Source of the DNA: Candidatus Limimorpha equi
Lineage (GTDB): Bacteria; Bacteroidota; Bacteroidia; Bacteroidales; F082
Assembly (NCBI GenBank): GCA_018065885.1
Contig: JAGHSL010000402.1
Span: 1-28,180, forward strand
Direction of reading: 5' to 3'
DNA length: 28,180 bases
Under the pieces are notes generated by a model that was given only the letters and a program-made list of their open reading frames with translations, had not been told where the DNA came from and did no database searches. Positions 1 through 6,708 of the stretch are shown here, piece by piece. A program made the position numbers and the translations under genes. The first letter of the stretch is position 1. The number at the start of each line of letters is the position of its first letter.

Positions 1-20
1 TGCATGAAGCTTTTATTAAT

Positions 21-352
21 GTCACAAAGTGCCATTGCAAATGCTTTGTCGCTTTGTGAGTTGTCACAAAGTGTCATTGCAAATGCTTTGCCGTTTTGTG
101 AGTTGTCACAAAGTGTCATTGCAAATGCTTTGTCGCTTTGTGAGTCGTCACAAAGTGCCATTGCAAATGATTTGCTGCTTTGTGAGTTGTCACAAAGTGT
201 CATTGCAAATGATTTGCAGCTTTGTGAGTCGTCACAAAGTGTCATTGCAAATGATTTGCTGTTTTGTGAGTCGTCACAAAGTGTCATTGCAAATGTTTTG
301 CCGTTTTGTGAGTCGTCACAAAACGTTATGCAATTTTTCTCTGGCTTTTGAG
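21..352. repeat. 42-bp tandem repeat array (7 full units plus a degenerate eighth)
   Basis: Units start at 21, 63, 105, 147, 189, 231 and 273, so the period is exactly 42. A decayed eighth copy runs from 315 to about 352. Each unit holds two possible hairpins. One is GCAAA/TTTGC around a three-base centre. The other spans the unit junction: CTTTGTGA, a four-base loop (GTTG or GTCG), then TCACAAAG. Copies differ mainly in the middle (GCTTTG, GATTTG or GTTTTG) and in the loop. Because 42 is a multiple of three and the unit lacks stops in two forward frames, long open frames run through the array. I regard these as a by-product of the repeat and not as genes. There are no unique spacers, so it is not a CRISPR array. 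Function unknown. Confidence 0.95.
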
Positions 353-388
353 AAGCAATCTTGATTTACCATATTTTTTGGCATGTAG

Positions 389-408
389 AGACGCACAGCC
401 GTGCGTCT
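389..408. repeat. Short perfect hairpin, likely interspersed repeat
   Basis: An 8-bp perfect stem (AGACGCAC / GTGCGTCT) with the loop AGCC. The preceding GTAGAGACGCAC (385-396) recurs at 12827-12838, suggesting a dispersed element. It is followed by TTTGTGTT, so a weak terminator is possible, but no gene lies just upstream. Confidence 0.6.
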
Positions 409-467
409 TTGTGTTCCATCGGATTATGAAAACAAATATAGGTCTCTTTTTTAAGACAATTCATCGT

Positions 468-539
468 CAATTCAGGTCAAATTCCTTTTCCATACTGCGG
501 CTATGTCGCTAACAATTAACGTTTAATAGACCTGAATTG
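468..539. repeat. 11-bp inverted repeat
   Basis: CAATTCAGGTC at 468-478 is matched by its reverse complement at 529-539, with about 50 bases between. No coding frame in or around it looks real. Function unknown. Confidence 0.5.
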
Positions 540-632
540 TCTTCTTTTCAAAATGTCGTCTTGATTTGCCACATTATAGGCAGAAATCAGAGAATCCTCA
601 ACGAAGTCAAGGAATACGCAAAGCGGATTCCT

Positions 633-782
633 ATTAACTACGTTGAATCTTCGATTTCGCTAAATTCGCAAAATTCGCGGTCAAAAAAAACAATCGCGGT
701 TATAAATTGATTTGTGTTGGAGTGTGTTTGTCTACCAGACGTAAAGAAAGAACCGCGAAATCGCAGATTCAACGTAGTTAAT
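633..782. repeat. 150-bp element with 28-bp inverted ends
   Basis: The arm at 633-660 matches the reverse complement of 755-782 at 27 of 28 positions (it begins ATTAACTACGTTGAAT). Just inside each arm, further GCGGT/ACCGC sequence also pairs, but the left side carries an extra AATTCGC-type direct duplication. The interior has no gene. The shape is that of a miniature inverted-repeat element or a large cruciform. No target-site duplication was found beside the arms. Confidence 0.7.
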
Positions 783-890
783 CGGGCGAATCATGCTAAT
801 AAGGCCTTGCTAACGCAAGCTGACGGACGCTGATAAGATATACCACTAAGGGTCAAAAAGCATATAATTGCCTAATGCCATGTTTTTCAT

Positions 891-938
891 CTGCAAAATC
901 ACACATATTTTTCATTTCCGCAAGTCCTCACTTCCTAA
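891..938. repeat. 48-bp direct repeat, copy 1 (distal to the toxin-antitoxin pair)
   Basis: Identical at 45 of 48 positions to 1752-1799. The two copies have the same orientation and bracket the HepT/MntA operon. In this copy the promoter-like box reads TGATTTTG on the minus strand instead of TAATTTTG. Confidence 0.9.
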
Positions 939-1085
939 CCCTGCAAACTTCAGGATAGATTTCGGTCATTTGACTTCTGAATTCCGAATCGGCATCGTTG
1001 GCATAACTGATGCCTTTTATGTAAACTAATGACTGTAGACTAATTTTTTTAAGCGTTACTTGGCAAAAAACTTCAACGAGGAAAG

Positions 1086-1445
1086 TCAATCTTTTTCTTC
1101 CTCAAATTCAGATAAAAAAGTCTCTATTAGTTGCTTGAATGGCGGCAAGTCTTCTTGGACAACATTCCAAAGCACTTCCAAATCGACAGTGTAGTAATCA
1201 TGCACTAAAATATGACGCATTCCAACCACATCACGCCAAGGTGTTTCATTATGGTTTTCCTTGAACTCCGTTGAAAGCCTATAGACTGCTTCACCTACAA
1301 TTTGGACATTATATGCCACTGCATGACAAAGGATTTTATTGGCAAGCATTTCATCATGCGAAATCCCATTGGTGTATTCAAGAACATTATTGATTGCCGA
1401 AATGATGTGTTCAAGACGGCCTTTGTCTTTAACTGGCTCTCTCAT
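1086..1445 (-). CDS. hepT: HepT-like HEPN ribonuclease toxin
   Basis: A 119-residue HEPN-domain protein of the former DUF86 group, the toxin half of the HepT/MntA system. Family knowledge: HepT is an RNase whose active site is the RX4-6H motif, and the toxin is silenced when MntA adds AMP to the tyrosine two residues after that histidine. Both elements are visible: R77 to H82 forms RX4H, and Y84 completes RX4HXY. The length is normal for the family, so the toxin looks intact. The start overlaps the end of mntA by 17 bases, implying translational coupling with the antitoxin made first. Downstream there is no other gene, only the first copy of the direct repeat. Confidence 0.9.
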   Translation of the reverse strand: MREPVKDKGRLEHIISAINNVLEYTNGISHDEMLANKILCHAVAYNVQIVGEAVYRLSTEFKENHNETPWRDVVGMRHILVHDYYTVDLEVLWNVVQEDLPPFKQLIETFLSEFEEEKD

Positions 1446-1725
1446 AAATCAATATTTTATCGCGTTCGGCACTTTCTCTTGCAAACGGCAATAATGTTCC
1501 ATCGACGACCAAATCCACTTTACGGCCTAATTTGTCTTCCAGTGTATTAATGATATTGGCATATTTGAAAAGTCCCACATGACCATCTTGGTCAAATATG
1601 ACAAGAATGTCAATGTCACTTTCAGGGGTCTCCTCATCTCTCGAGAACGATCCGAAAATCCATGCCTTTTCTATTGGCTGTGTGGCGAAATAATCGCAAA
1701 TCGTTTTTGTAATTTTAGCATCCAT
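1429..1725 (-). CDS. mntA: MntA-like minimal nucleotidyltransferase antitoxin
   Basis: A 98-residue minimal nucleotidyltransferase. The motif GSX10DXD is exact: G25-S26, then D37 and D39. D70 in the segment KVDLVV is placed to be the third metal-binding acid. Known members AMPylate the tyrosine in the RX4HXY motif of HepT, and the adjoining toxin has that tyrosine. The gene is first in a two-gene operon and overlaps hepT by 17 bases. A Bacteroidota -7 box (TAATTTTG, minus strand) lies about 30 bases upstream of the ATG, inside the second copy of the 48-bp direct repeat. It looks intact, so the module is probably functional. Confidence 0.9.
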   Translation of the reverse strand: MDAKITKTICDYFATQPIEKAWIFGSFSRDEETPESDIDILVIFDQDGHVGLFKYANIINTLEDKLGRKVDLVVDGTLLPFARESAERDKILIYERAS

Positions 1726-1751
1726 AGCACCGAGGCACTTTTATTAATCCA

Positions 1752-1799
1752 CTGCAAAATTACACATATTTTTCATTTCCGCAAGCCCTCACTTTCTAA
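1752..1799. repeat. 48-bp direct repeat, copy 2 (promoter side of mntA)
   Basis: 45 of 48 bases match 891-938. The copies start 861 bases apart and enclose the complete toxin-antitoxin pair. Confidence 0.9.
1755..1762 (-). promoter_or_regulatory. -7 box for the mntA-hepT operon
   Basis: Minus-strand TAATTTTG matches TAnnTTTG and sits 29 bases before the mntA ATG. It lies within the direct repeat copy, so the repeat carries the promoter. Confidence 0.5.
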
Positions 1800-1884
1800 A
1801 CTCGAAAACATTGAACCATAAATCCAGTAGCCGATAGTTTAGTATTCTATTAAGTAGGTGAGCAAAATTAGTTTACATAAATGA

Positions 1885-1988
1885 CGCAATGCTTCGCCCC
1901 TTCGATGTTTCGGCAAGCCAACAACCTTGGCTCAGGGAGCGAAGCTCAGCAAGCTGATTTTCCGCTCATTGAGCCTGTCGAAATGAGA
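1885..1988. repeat. Interspersed intergenic repeat (REP-like)
   Basis: A GC-richer block with internally complementary parts, for example GAGCG near 1937 and CGCTC near 1963. It ends in TTGAGCCTGTCGAAA (1969-1983). The reverse complement of this 15-mer recurs exactly at 27724-27738. From memory, closely similar elements are common between genes of Bacteroidota. The block happens to be open in frame with the downstream gene, which lengthens that reading frame artificially. Confidence 0.65.
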
Positions 1989-2038
1989 AGATACTTTTGC
2001 GGTTTAATTATGAATAGTTACATAAAAGCCCATTCACA

Positions 2039-2054
2039 TATTTTTGTATTTTTG
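2039..2054 (+). promoter_or_regulatory. Tandem -7 boxes before the CBM9/glycosidase-like gene
   Basis: TATTTTTG occurs twice back to back (2039-2046 and 2047-2054), each matching TAnnTTTG, about 40-50 bases upstream of the chosen ATG. A further TACTTTTG lies at 1992-1999. Confidence 0.5.
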
Positions 2055-2093
2055 TGGTCTGATATGTATTGTTCAATTTTACCGGATTTCAAA

Positions 2094-4271
2094 ATGAATA
2101 AAGCACTCATTATTATTATTATAATAGGAATGGTCTTGAGTACCACGACCATCTTTGCCCAAGGCCTCACCCAACGTTTTCAGCGCCTGCTCACCGACCC
2201 GAATGGCTATGTGGTGTATCGCGCCAGCAGTCCCATCACCATCGATGGCATTCCTGATGAAGCCGCCTGGCAAAACGCTCCCATCCTCGACAAGTTTCAG
2301 GACATCAGTGGCGAAGGTTTCCCGCTGCCGCTTTACTACACTTCGGCCCGTATGCTTTGGGATGATGACTATCTCTATATCGCGGCTGAATTGGAGGAAC
2401 CCAATGTTTGGGCTTACATCACCCAACATGATGAAGTGGTCTATCAAGAGCCTGATTTTGAGGTTTTCATCGATCCGAACAATGATGGCCAAAACTATTT
2501 TGAAATGGAAATCAACGCCTTGGGAACACGTTTCGACCTTTTCCTCACGCATCCTTACCGCACCGCGACGGGTACTTTTGTCAACATTGCCTGGGATGCG
2601 GCTGGCACGAAACTCGCCACCCACGTCGACGGCACTATCAATGATGACAGCGACACCGACCAAGGCTGGAGCGTGGAGATAGCCATTCCGCAGAGAGCCA
2701 TTGCGCACAATTTCGAAAGACCTTTGACAGCAGGCAACTATTGGCGTCTCGGTTTCTCGCGCGTGGAATGGCAGACCCAAAACACGAATGGCAAGACGGA
2801 ACGCAAGCAGTCGGAAACGGGCAGTTACCTCCCCGAATACAACTGGACTTGTCCCGCCACGGGCCAAATCAACATGCACATGCCTGAGCGTTGGAACTAT
2901 CTCTATTTCTCCGACAAGCCCGCCGGAACCGATACTTTCCGCTATCCTGCCGACCACAATATCGACAAGCTGCTTTGGGCCATGTTCTATGCCCAGCAAA
3001 AGCAGTTTGAGACCACTACGACCTATTTCAGCAAACTCAAGCAGTTCGGGCTAAGCCAAGAGGACCGCTCCCTCCTACCCGCTGGCGCCGAAATCGCGAT
3101 GGAAGCCACTTCGCTGAAATACGAAATCACCGTAACAAAAGCCGATGGCAGCACCGTCAGCATGGACGAATGTGGTTGCATTAAGAGAAGAGCCTATCCT
3201 GTGAAAGCCTACGTCTGGAGTTCGTGGGACCTGGAGCATGTCACCGAAGACAGCCTCCGTTCCATTATGACCTTGTGGAAAAGCCACGGCATATCGGGCA
3301 TCTGCATGAATTGCGGTTTCGATTTCCCGAAGACAGCGCGTTGTGCGGCCATTGCCCACGAAATGGGCCTCGAATACCATGCCTGGGCTTGCACCATGTT
3401 GCATGGCGGCATGGATTCCACTTGGTACACCGTTAACCGCTGGGGACAATCGGCTGCCGTGCCTGAATATCGGGCTTATGTCGACTATTATCAGACTCTC
3501 GACCCGCACAATCCTGAAGTGATTGACTGGCTGGTGCAGCAATACCTTCAACTGGCCAGCATACCATACGTCGATTTCGTGCAGTTCGACTATGTCCGTT
3601 ATGCCGATGTCATCCTTGCCGAAGGGCTTTGGGATAAATATCAGTACAGAATCCATCACCCGTGGCGCGATGCCGAGGGCAATGTATGCGAATATCCAGG
3701 AGCGGATTATTGCTATTGCGATGCCTGCTGTGCCGACTTCAAGGCACGCACGGGCATCGACATCAAGGCGAAATTGGCCGAGGGCGTCGACCCAGCCTCC
3801 ATTCCCGAATGGGCACAATTCCGCTGCGACAACGTCACCAAGTTGGTCAACACCATCTGCAAAGAGCTGCATGACCGAGGCTATAGGGTCAGTGCCGATG
3901 TGTTCCCCGGCCCACACAGCTATGCCGAGCCAATGGTGCGCCAGCAATGGGACAAATGGGACTGCGACATGTTTTTCCCAATGAATTACAACGACTTCTA
4001 CCTGCAACCGGCAAAATGGGTGGGCACTGTAACCGAAGAAGAGGTAAACAGCACCCTGAGGCCTGTTATCAGCGGGCTGTTCATCTGCCACGACTGGCAG
4101 CACCGCGCCAACATAAAAGACCCCGAAGGCCTCGGCCTCTCGCCAAAGGAACTGAAGACAGCCGCAAAGAGTGCCCTGAAAGCCGGCGCCTTAGGCCTCT
4201 GCCTCTTCACACCCGAGCGCATGACCGAAGCACATTGGAAAGCCTTCGAGGAGGCTTTGCGGGGAAAATAA
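2094..4271 (+). CDS. Secreted CBM9-domain protein with glycosidase-like TIM-barrel domain
   Basis: A 725-residue protein that starts with a signal peptide (MNKALIII..., cleavage probably after IFAQ near residue 23). An N-terminal domain at about 45-240 reads like carbohydrate-binding family 9: ITIDGIPDEAAW, then a segment with FEVFIDPNNDGQNYFE. The region from about 360 resembles putative glycoside hydrolase-like barrels, with FDYVRY at 498-503, a cysteine-rich insert (CYCDACCADF) and a conserved-looking DMFFPMNYND. The likely role is binding and cutting a polysaccharide in the periplasm or at the surface; the substrate is unknown. The frame stays open upstream to 1881, but that part crosses the interspersed repeat and lacks a signal peptide at its start. 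The ATG at 2094 gives an immediate signal sequence and lies after the promoter boxes. No SusC/SusD genes are nearby. Confidence 0.75.
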   Translation: MNKALIIIIIIGMVLSTTTIFAQGLTQRFQRLLTDPNGYVVYRASSPITIDGIPDEAAWQNAPILDKFQDISGEGFPLPLYYTSARMLWDDDYLYIAAELEEPNVWAYITQHDEVVYQEPDFEVFIDPNNDGQNYFEMEINALGTRFDLFLTHPYRTATGTFVNIAWDAAGTKLATHVDGTINDDSDTDQGWSVEIAIPQRAIAHNFERPLTAGNYWRLGFSRVEWQTQNTNGKTERKQSETGSYLPEYNWTCPATGQINMHMPERWNYLYFSDKPAGTDTFRYPADHNIDKLLWAMFYAQQKQFETTTTYFSKLKQFGLSQEDRSLLPAGAEIAMEATSLKYEITVTKADGSTVSMDECGCIKRRAYPVKAYVWSSWDLEHVTEDSLRSIMTLWKSHGISGICMNCGFDFPKTARCAAIAHEMGLEYHAWACTMLHGGMDSTWYTVNRWGQSAAVPEYRAYVDYYQTLDPHNPEVIDWLVQQYLQLASIPYVDFVQFDYVRYADVILAEGLWDKYQYRIHHPWRDAEGNVCEYPGADYCYCDACCADFKARTGIDIKAKLAEGVDPASIPEWAQFRCDNVTKLVNTICKELHDRGYRVSADVFPGPHSYAEPMVRQQWDKWDCDMFFPMNYNDFYLQPAKWVGTVTEEEVNSTLRPVISGLFICHDWQHRANIKDPEGLGLSPKELKTAAKSALKAGALGLCLFTPERMTEAHWKAFEEALRGK

Positions 4272-4507
4272 AAGGCAATTATTAACTGCCAGTGAGAGGT
4301 ATACGCATGACACACATATAGATGATGGACATCGCCGCCCTACACATCGCTTCGTTTGTATAGGGTAACAGAAGTTTGACCTCTTCGAGGTCAAGTTATC
4401 ATTGTTGACGAATAAACAGACGGCGGAAATAGCAGAGCTTATGGTTGATGAAATACAAGATTCCCGCCCTTGCGGTCGGGAATGGATGTCGAGGATCAAT
4501 AGAACAA

Positions 4508-4561
4508 GCGGCGGCGGTTGAGATTGCCACCTAACGTGAATACGGGTCGCCGCCGCATTTT
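4508..4561 (+). terminator. GC-rich stem followed by a T run
   Basis: A perfect 9-bp stem GCGGCGGCG/CGCCGCCGC with a 31-base loop, followed by ATTTTTA. It could end transcription coming from the 2094-4271 gene or from a small RNA in this gap. The long loop is unusual for an intrinsic terminator. Confidence 0.35.
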
Positions 4562-4579
4562 TAGTGTCTAATGAGTTCC

Positions 4580-4597
4580 ATTCCCCGCAAGGGGAAT
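4580..4597. terminator. Hairpin with GCAA loop between convergent genes
   Basis: A 7-bp perfect stem ATTCCCC/GGGGAAT closed by GCAA, with only weak T-rich sequence after it. It lies between the convergent glycosidase-like gene and res, where a bidirectional terminator would be expected. Confidence 0.35.
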
Positions 4598-4650
4598 CTT
4601 ACTTGATTTACAGTATGTTACATTTTAGTTAATTATCCGATTACAGTTGT

Positions 4651-6708
4651 CTATTTCAAACTACACACAAAATCATCGAAAGACATATTTGAACATTTCC
4701 CCCCATTCATCACCCAAACAATCCAGTTTTTATCTTTTTTAATCGGCAAATAATAATAATGTGGCGTTTTTTCAGAAACAGCCGTGTAAAAATCTTTCAG
4801 CACTTTTACTTTCGCGGCATATTCGGCACCATTGATTTTTTGATTACCTGATACATTCAAACTTTTCACTTCGAAAATATGGATTCTGTCTTGAGCGTCT
4901 TTCATCACGAAATCGGGATATGAAAAGTGCCGGCCGCTATTGTAGTATTCGTATTTGATTTCCGAATTCTCCAAGAAGTTCTTGCCGACTAACAAAACGT
5001 CTTCATTATCGATTGAAACCGTTTTGATTATGTCTTTTCTCTGTAAATCAAGCAATTTCTTTGCCCACTCTTTTTCTGACTGGGAATCGAAACTGAATTC
5101 ATCTTCATCGGTGTCTTGCCGCCAAACCCAATCATCGATATTCCGGTTGTCTTCGGTTGGCGAATAGGAAGAATTATACGGAAATGACGCTTCACAAACC
5201 ATATTGTTTTCATCCTTCGTCAGTTCCATGTATTTGGAATAGTCGCAACATATTCTGTTGATTTCCTTTTTTATCGTGTCGATATTTTCCGTAAACCTAA
5301 AGAATTTATCATAAGAATCGACATAGTCTTTATAGTGATTCTGAACTTCGTTGGTGGTTTTCTGCAAATTGCGATACAAATCGAAAATGCTTGGTGGCGT
5401 TAGTTCATCAGTTGGTTTCAAATCCAAATCGTCAACATCAATTACTTTCGCTGTCTCAAACGGTTTCAGACGTGTGGTTTGGATTTTCACTTCTTTCTGA
5501 ATCAAGTTGTCAGGCTCTCCTCCAAACAAAAAAGTCAATTGCGGCGAGTTTTCATCCGTCTTCTTCACACCCCAAACGTATGCCGTTGAAATCAGTTCCT
5601 GCGATTCCTTATCCAATGTCTCAAAATCCAATAATCTTGGATTGCGGCGCACTCGGCCGATAACCTGCTCGTCCAATTGCTTGCTTCTTGAATCTCTAAC
5701 TTGGTAAAGCATACAAGCTCGCCGAATGTCCCATCCTTCGGTTATCACCATTTTGAAAATGATAATGTCGATGGTGCTTATATCGGTCTTGGCGTAGTCC
5801 TTCCATTTTGCTATCGGGAGTTTCTTTGCTCCCAAAATATCATTCGTTTCGCTTCCCTTGACGGCACCTCCGTTTTTATCCAGAATCAGCATCCATTTCA
5901 AGGATGAAAAGCCTTCCTTGTTTAACATGGTCTTTATTTTGCTGATTTCTTCATCAGCCTTATCCTTGTTGGAAATCTGGATAATCAGGCACGGGTTGAC
6001 GTTGATGGCTTTTTTCAAATACCTTTGCTTGATTTCGACAAATTTTTTCAAGGCATCTTCCAAGGAATCGCCATCGTCGCCCATTTCCACTCGTTTTATC
6101 AGATGCGCAGCCACTGCTTCACTTTCCTTGAGCACGACATCGGGAATTTGCCTTTTTCTTGCATTAGGCGTGGCCGAAAAATTGATGACTTTATTGAAAA
6201 AAACGGCAGCCAATTCATCCAAATTGTTAGTGGCCACATGACATTCATCTTTTATGACATAAATATCATTGCCGGAACCGCTACCAGCCCCCAAGCCCTT
6301 GACTTCATCAAGAAAGCGCAAAAGCACTGCATCATCCTTCAGTTTTGCGCCTTCCTTGTATAAATCGCGGGGCAAAACATACACATTATGGTCGGTTGGT
6401 ATGAAAGGCGAGCCTTCCATTCCGTTTTCGCTGTTTATCAGATAGGGATCAAGATGCGTGAATTTACCATCGTCGATATATCGGACAAAAGCTTCATAAT
6501 TCTGTCTTGCCAATTCAGCTTTTGAGAGTGACGACACAATGAAAACCACATTTGGCCTCACAGCCAGAATCCTGTCCATGAAATCCGCCATCATGTGAGT
6601 TTTGCCAGACCCAGTCGGTGCCTTGAAAGTGATTTCGTCTTGAATGTCAATCATGGCGACCAACTCGCTGACGGCTTTGTCTTGCAGTTGCTTAACTTCG
6701 TCTAACAT
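4651..6708 (-). CDS. res: Type III restriction enzyme, Res subunit
   Basis: A 685-residue ATP-dependent endonuclease subunit that works with Mod to cut unmethylated foreign DNA. Superfamily 2 helicase signs are in order: Walker A APTGSGKT at 30-37, DECH at 154-157, SAT at 178-180 and QVIGRVRRNP at 348-357. The C-terminal nuclease has PD at 598-599 and EVK at 613-615, the PD-(D/E)XK pattern. It is somewhat shorter than many Res proteins but has all the expected motifs. The ATG overlaps the end of mod by 7 bases, so the two are made as a coupled pair. The product looks complete and active. Confidence 0.92.
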   Translation of the reverse strand: MLDEVKQLQDKAVSELVAMIDIQDEITFKAPTGSGKTHMMADFMDRILAVRPNVVFIVSSLSKAELARQNYEAFVRYIDDGKFTHLDPYLINSENGMEGSPFIPTDHNVYVLPRDLYKEGAKLKDDAVLLRFLDEVKGLGAGSGSGNDIYVIKDECHVATNNLDELAAVFFNKVINFSATPNARKRQIPDVVLKESEAVAAHLIKRVEMGDDGDSLEDALKKFVEIKQRYLKKAINVNPCLIIQISNKDKADEEISKIKTMLNKEGFSSLKWMLILDKNGGAVKGSETNDILGAKKLPIAKWKDYAKTDISTIDIIIFKMVITEGWDIRRACMLYQVRDSRSKQLDEQVIGRVRRNPRLLDFETLDKESQELISTAYVWGVKKTDENSPQLTFLFGGEPDNLIQKEVKIQTTRLKPFETAKVIDVDDLDLKPTDELTPPSIFDLYRNLQKTTNEVQNHYKDYVDSYDKFFRFTENIDTIKKEINRICCDYSKYMELTKDENNMVCEASFPYNSSYSPTEDNRNIDDWVWRQDTDEDEFSFDSQSEKEWAKKLLDLQRKDIIKTVSIDNEDVLLVGKNFLENSEIKYEYYNSGRHFSYPDFVMKDAQDRIHIFEVKSLNVSGNQKINGAEYAAKVKVLKDFYTAVSEKTPHYYYLPIKKDKNWIVWVMNGGKCSNMSFDDFVCSLK

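Larger units (their letters stand above)
353..1085. other. Gene-free stretch with repeats
   Basis: No convincing gene. It contains the 389-408 hairpin, the 468-539 and 633-782 inverted repeats and the first copy of a 48-bp direct repeat (891-938). Read on the minus strand, about 940-1060 stays open for some 30 codons in a protein-like way (including EIYPEVC), which may be the remnant of a lost gene. I could not identify it. Confidence 0.6.
4272..4650. other. Hairpin-rich gap between convergent genes
   Basis: No convincing gene. Several hairpins follow one another: CCCTACAC with GTATAGGG (about 4339-4365), TTGACCTC/GAGGTCAA (4376-4394), ATTCCCG/CGGGAAT (4460-4483), GCGGCGGCG/CGCCGCCGC (4508-4556, then ATTTTTA) and ATTCCCC-GCAA-GGGGAAT (4580-4597). 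A forward frame open from 4369 to 4521 contains LTNKQTAEIAELMVDEIQ, which looks helical and protein-like but has no good start. It may be a gene fragment. Confidence 0.5.

Noticed and set aside
21..352. CRISPR array
   Set aside because: The units are contiguous with no unique spacers, and no cas genes are nearby.
4..364. Two long overlapping open frames in the tandem repeat
   Set aside because: They exist because the 42-bp unit is a multiple of three without stops; both frames give simple 14-residue repeats and there is no promoter, ribosome site or domain.
2079..2999. 306-codon open frame on the minus strand
   Set aside because: It lies antisense to the CBM9/glycosidase-like gene and has no motif; the plus-strand frame has a signal peptide and clear domains.
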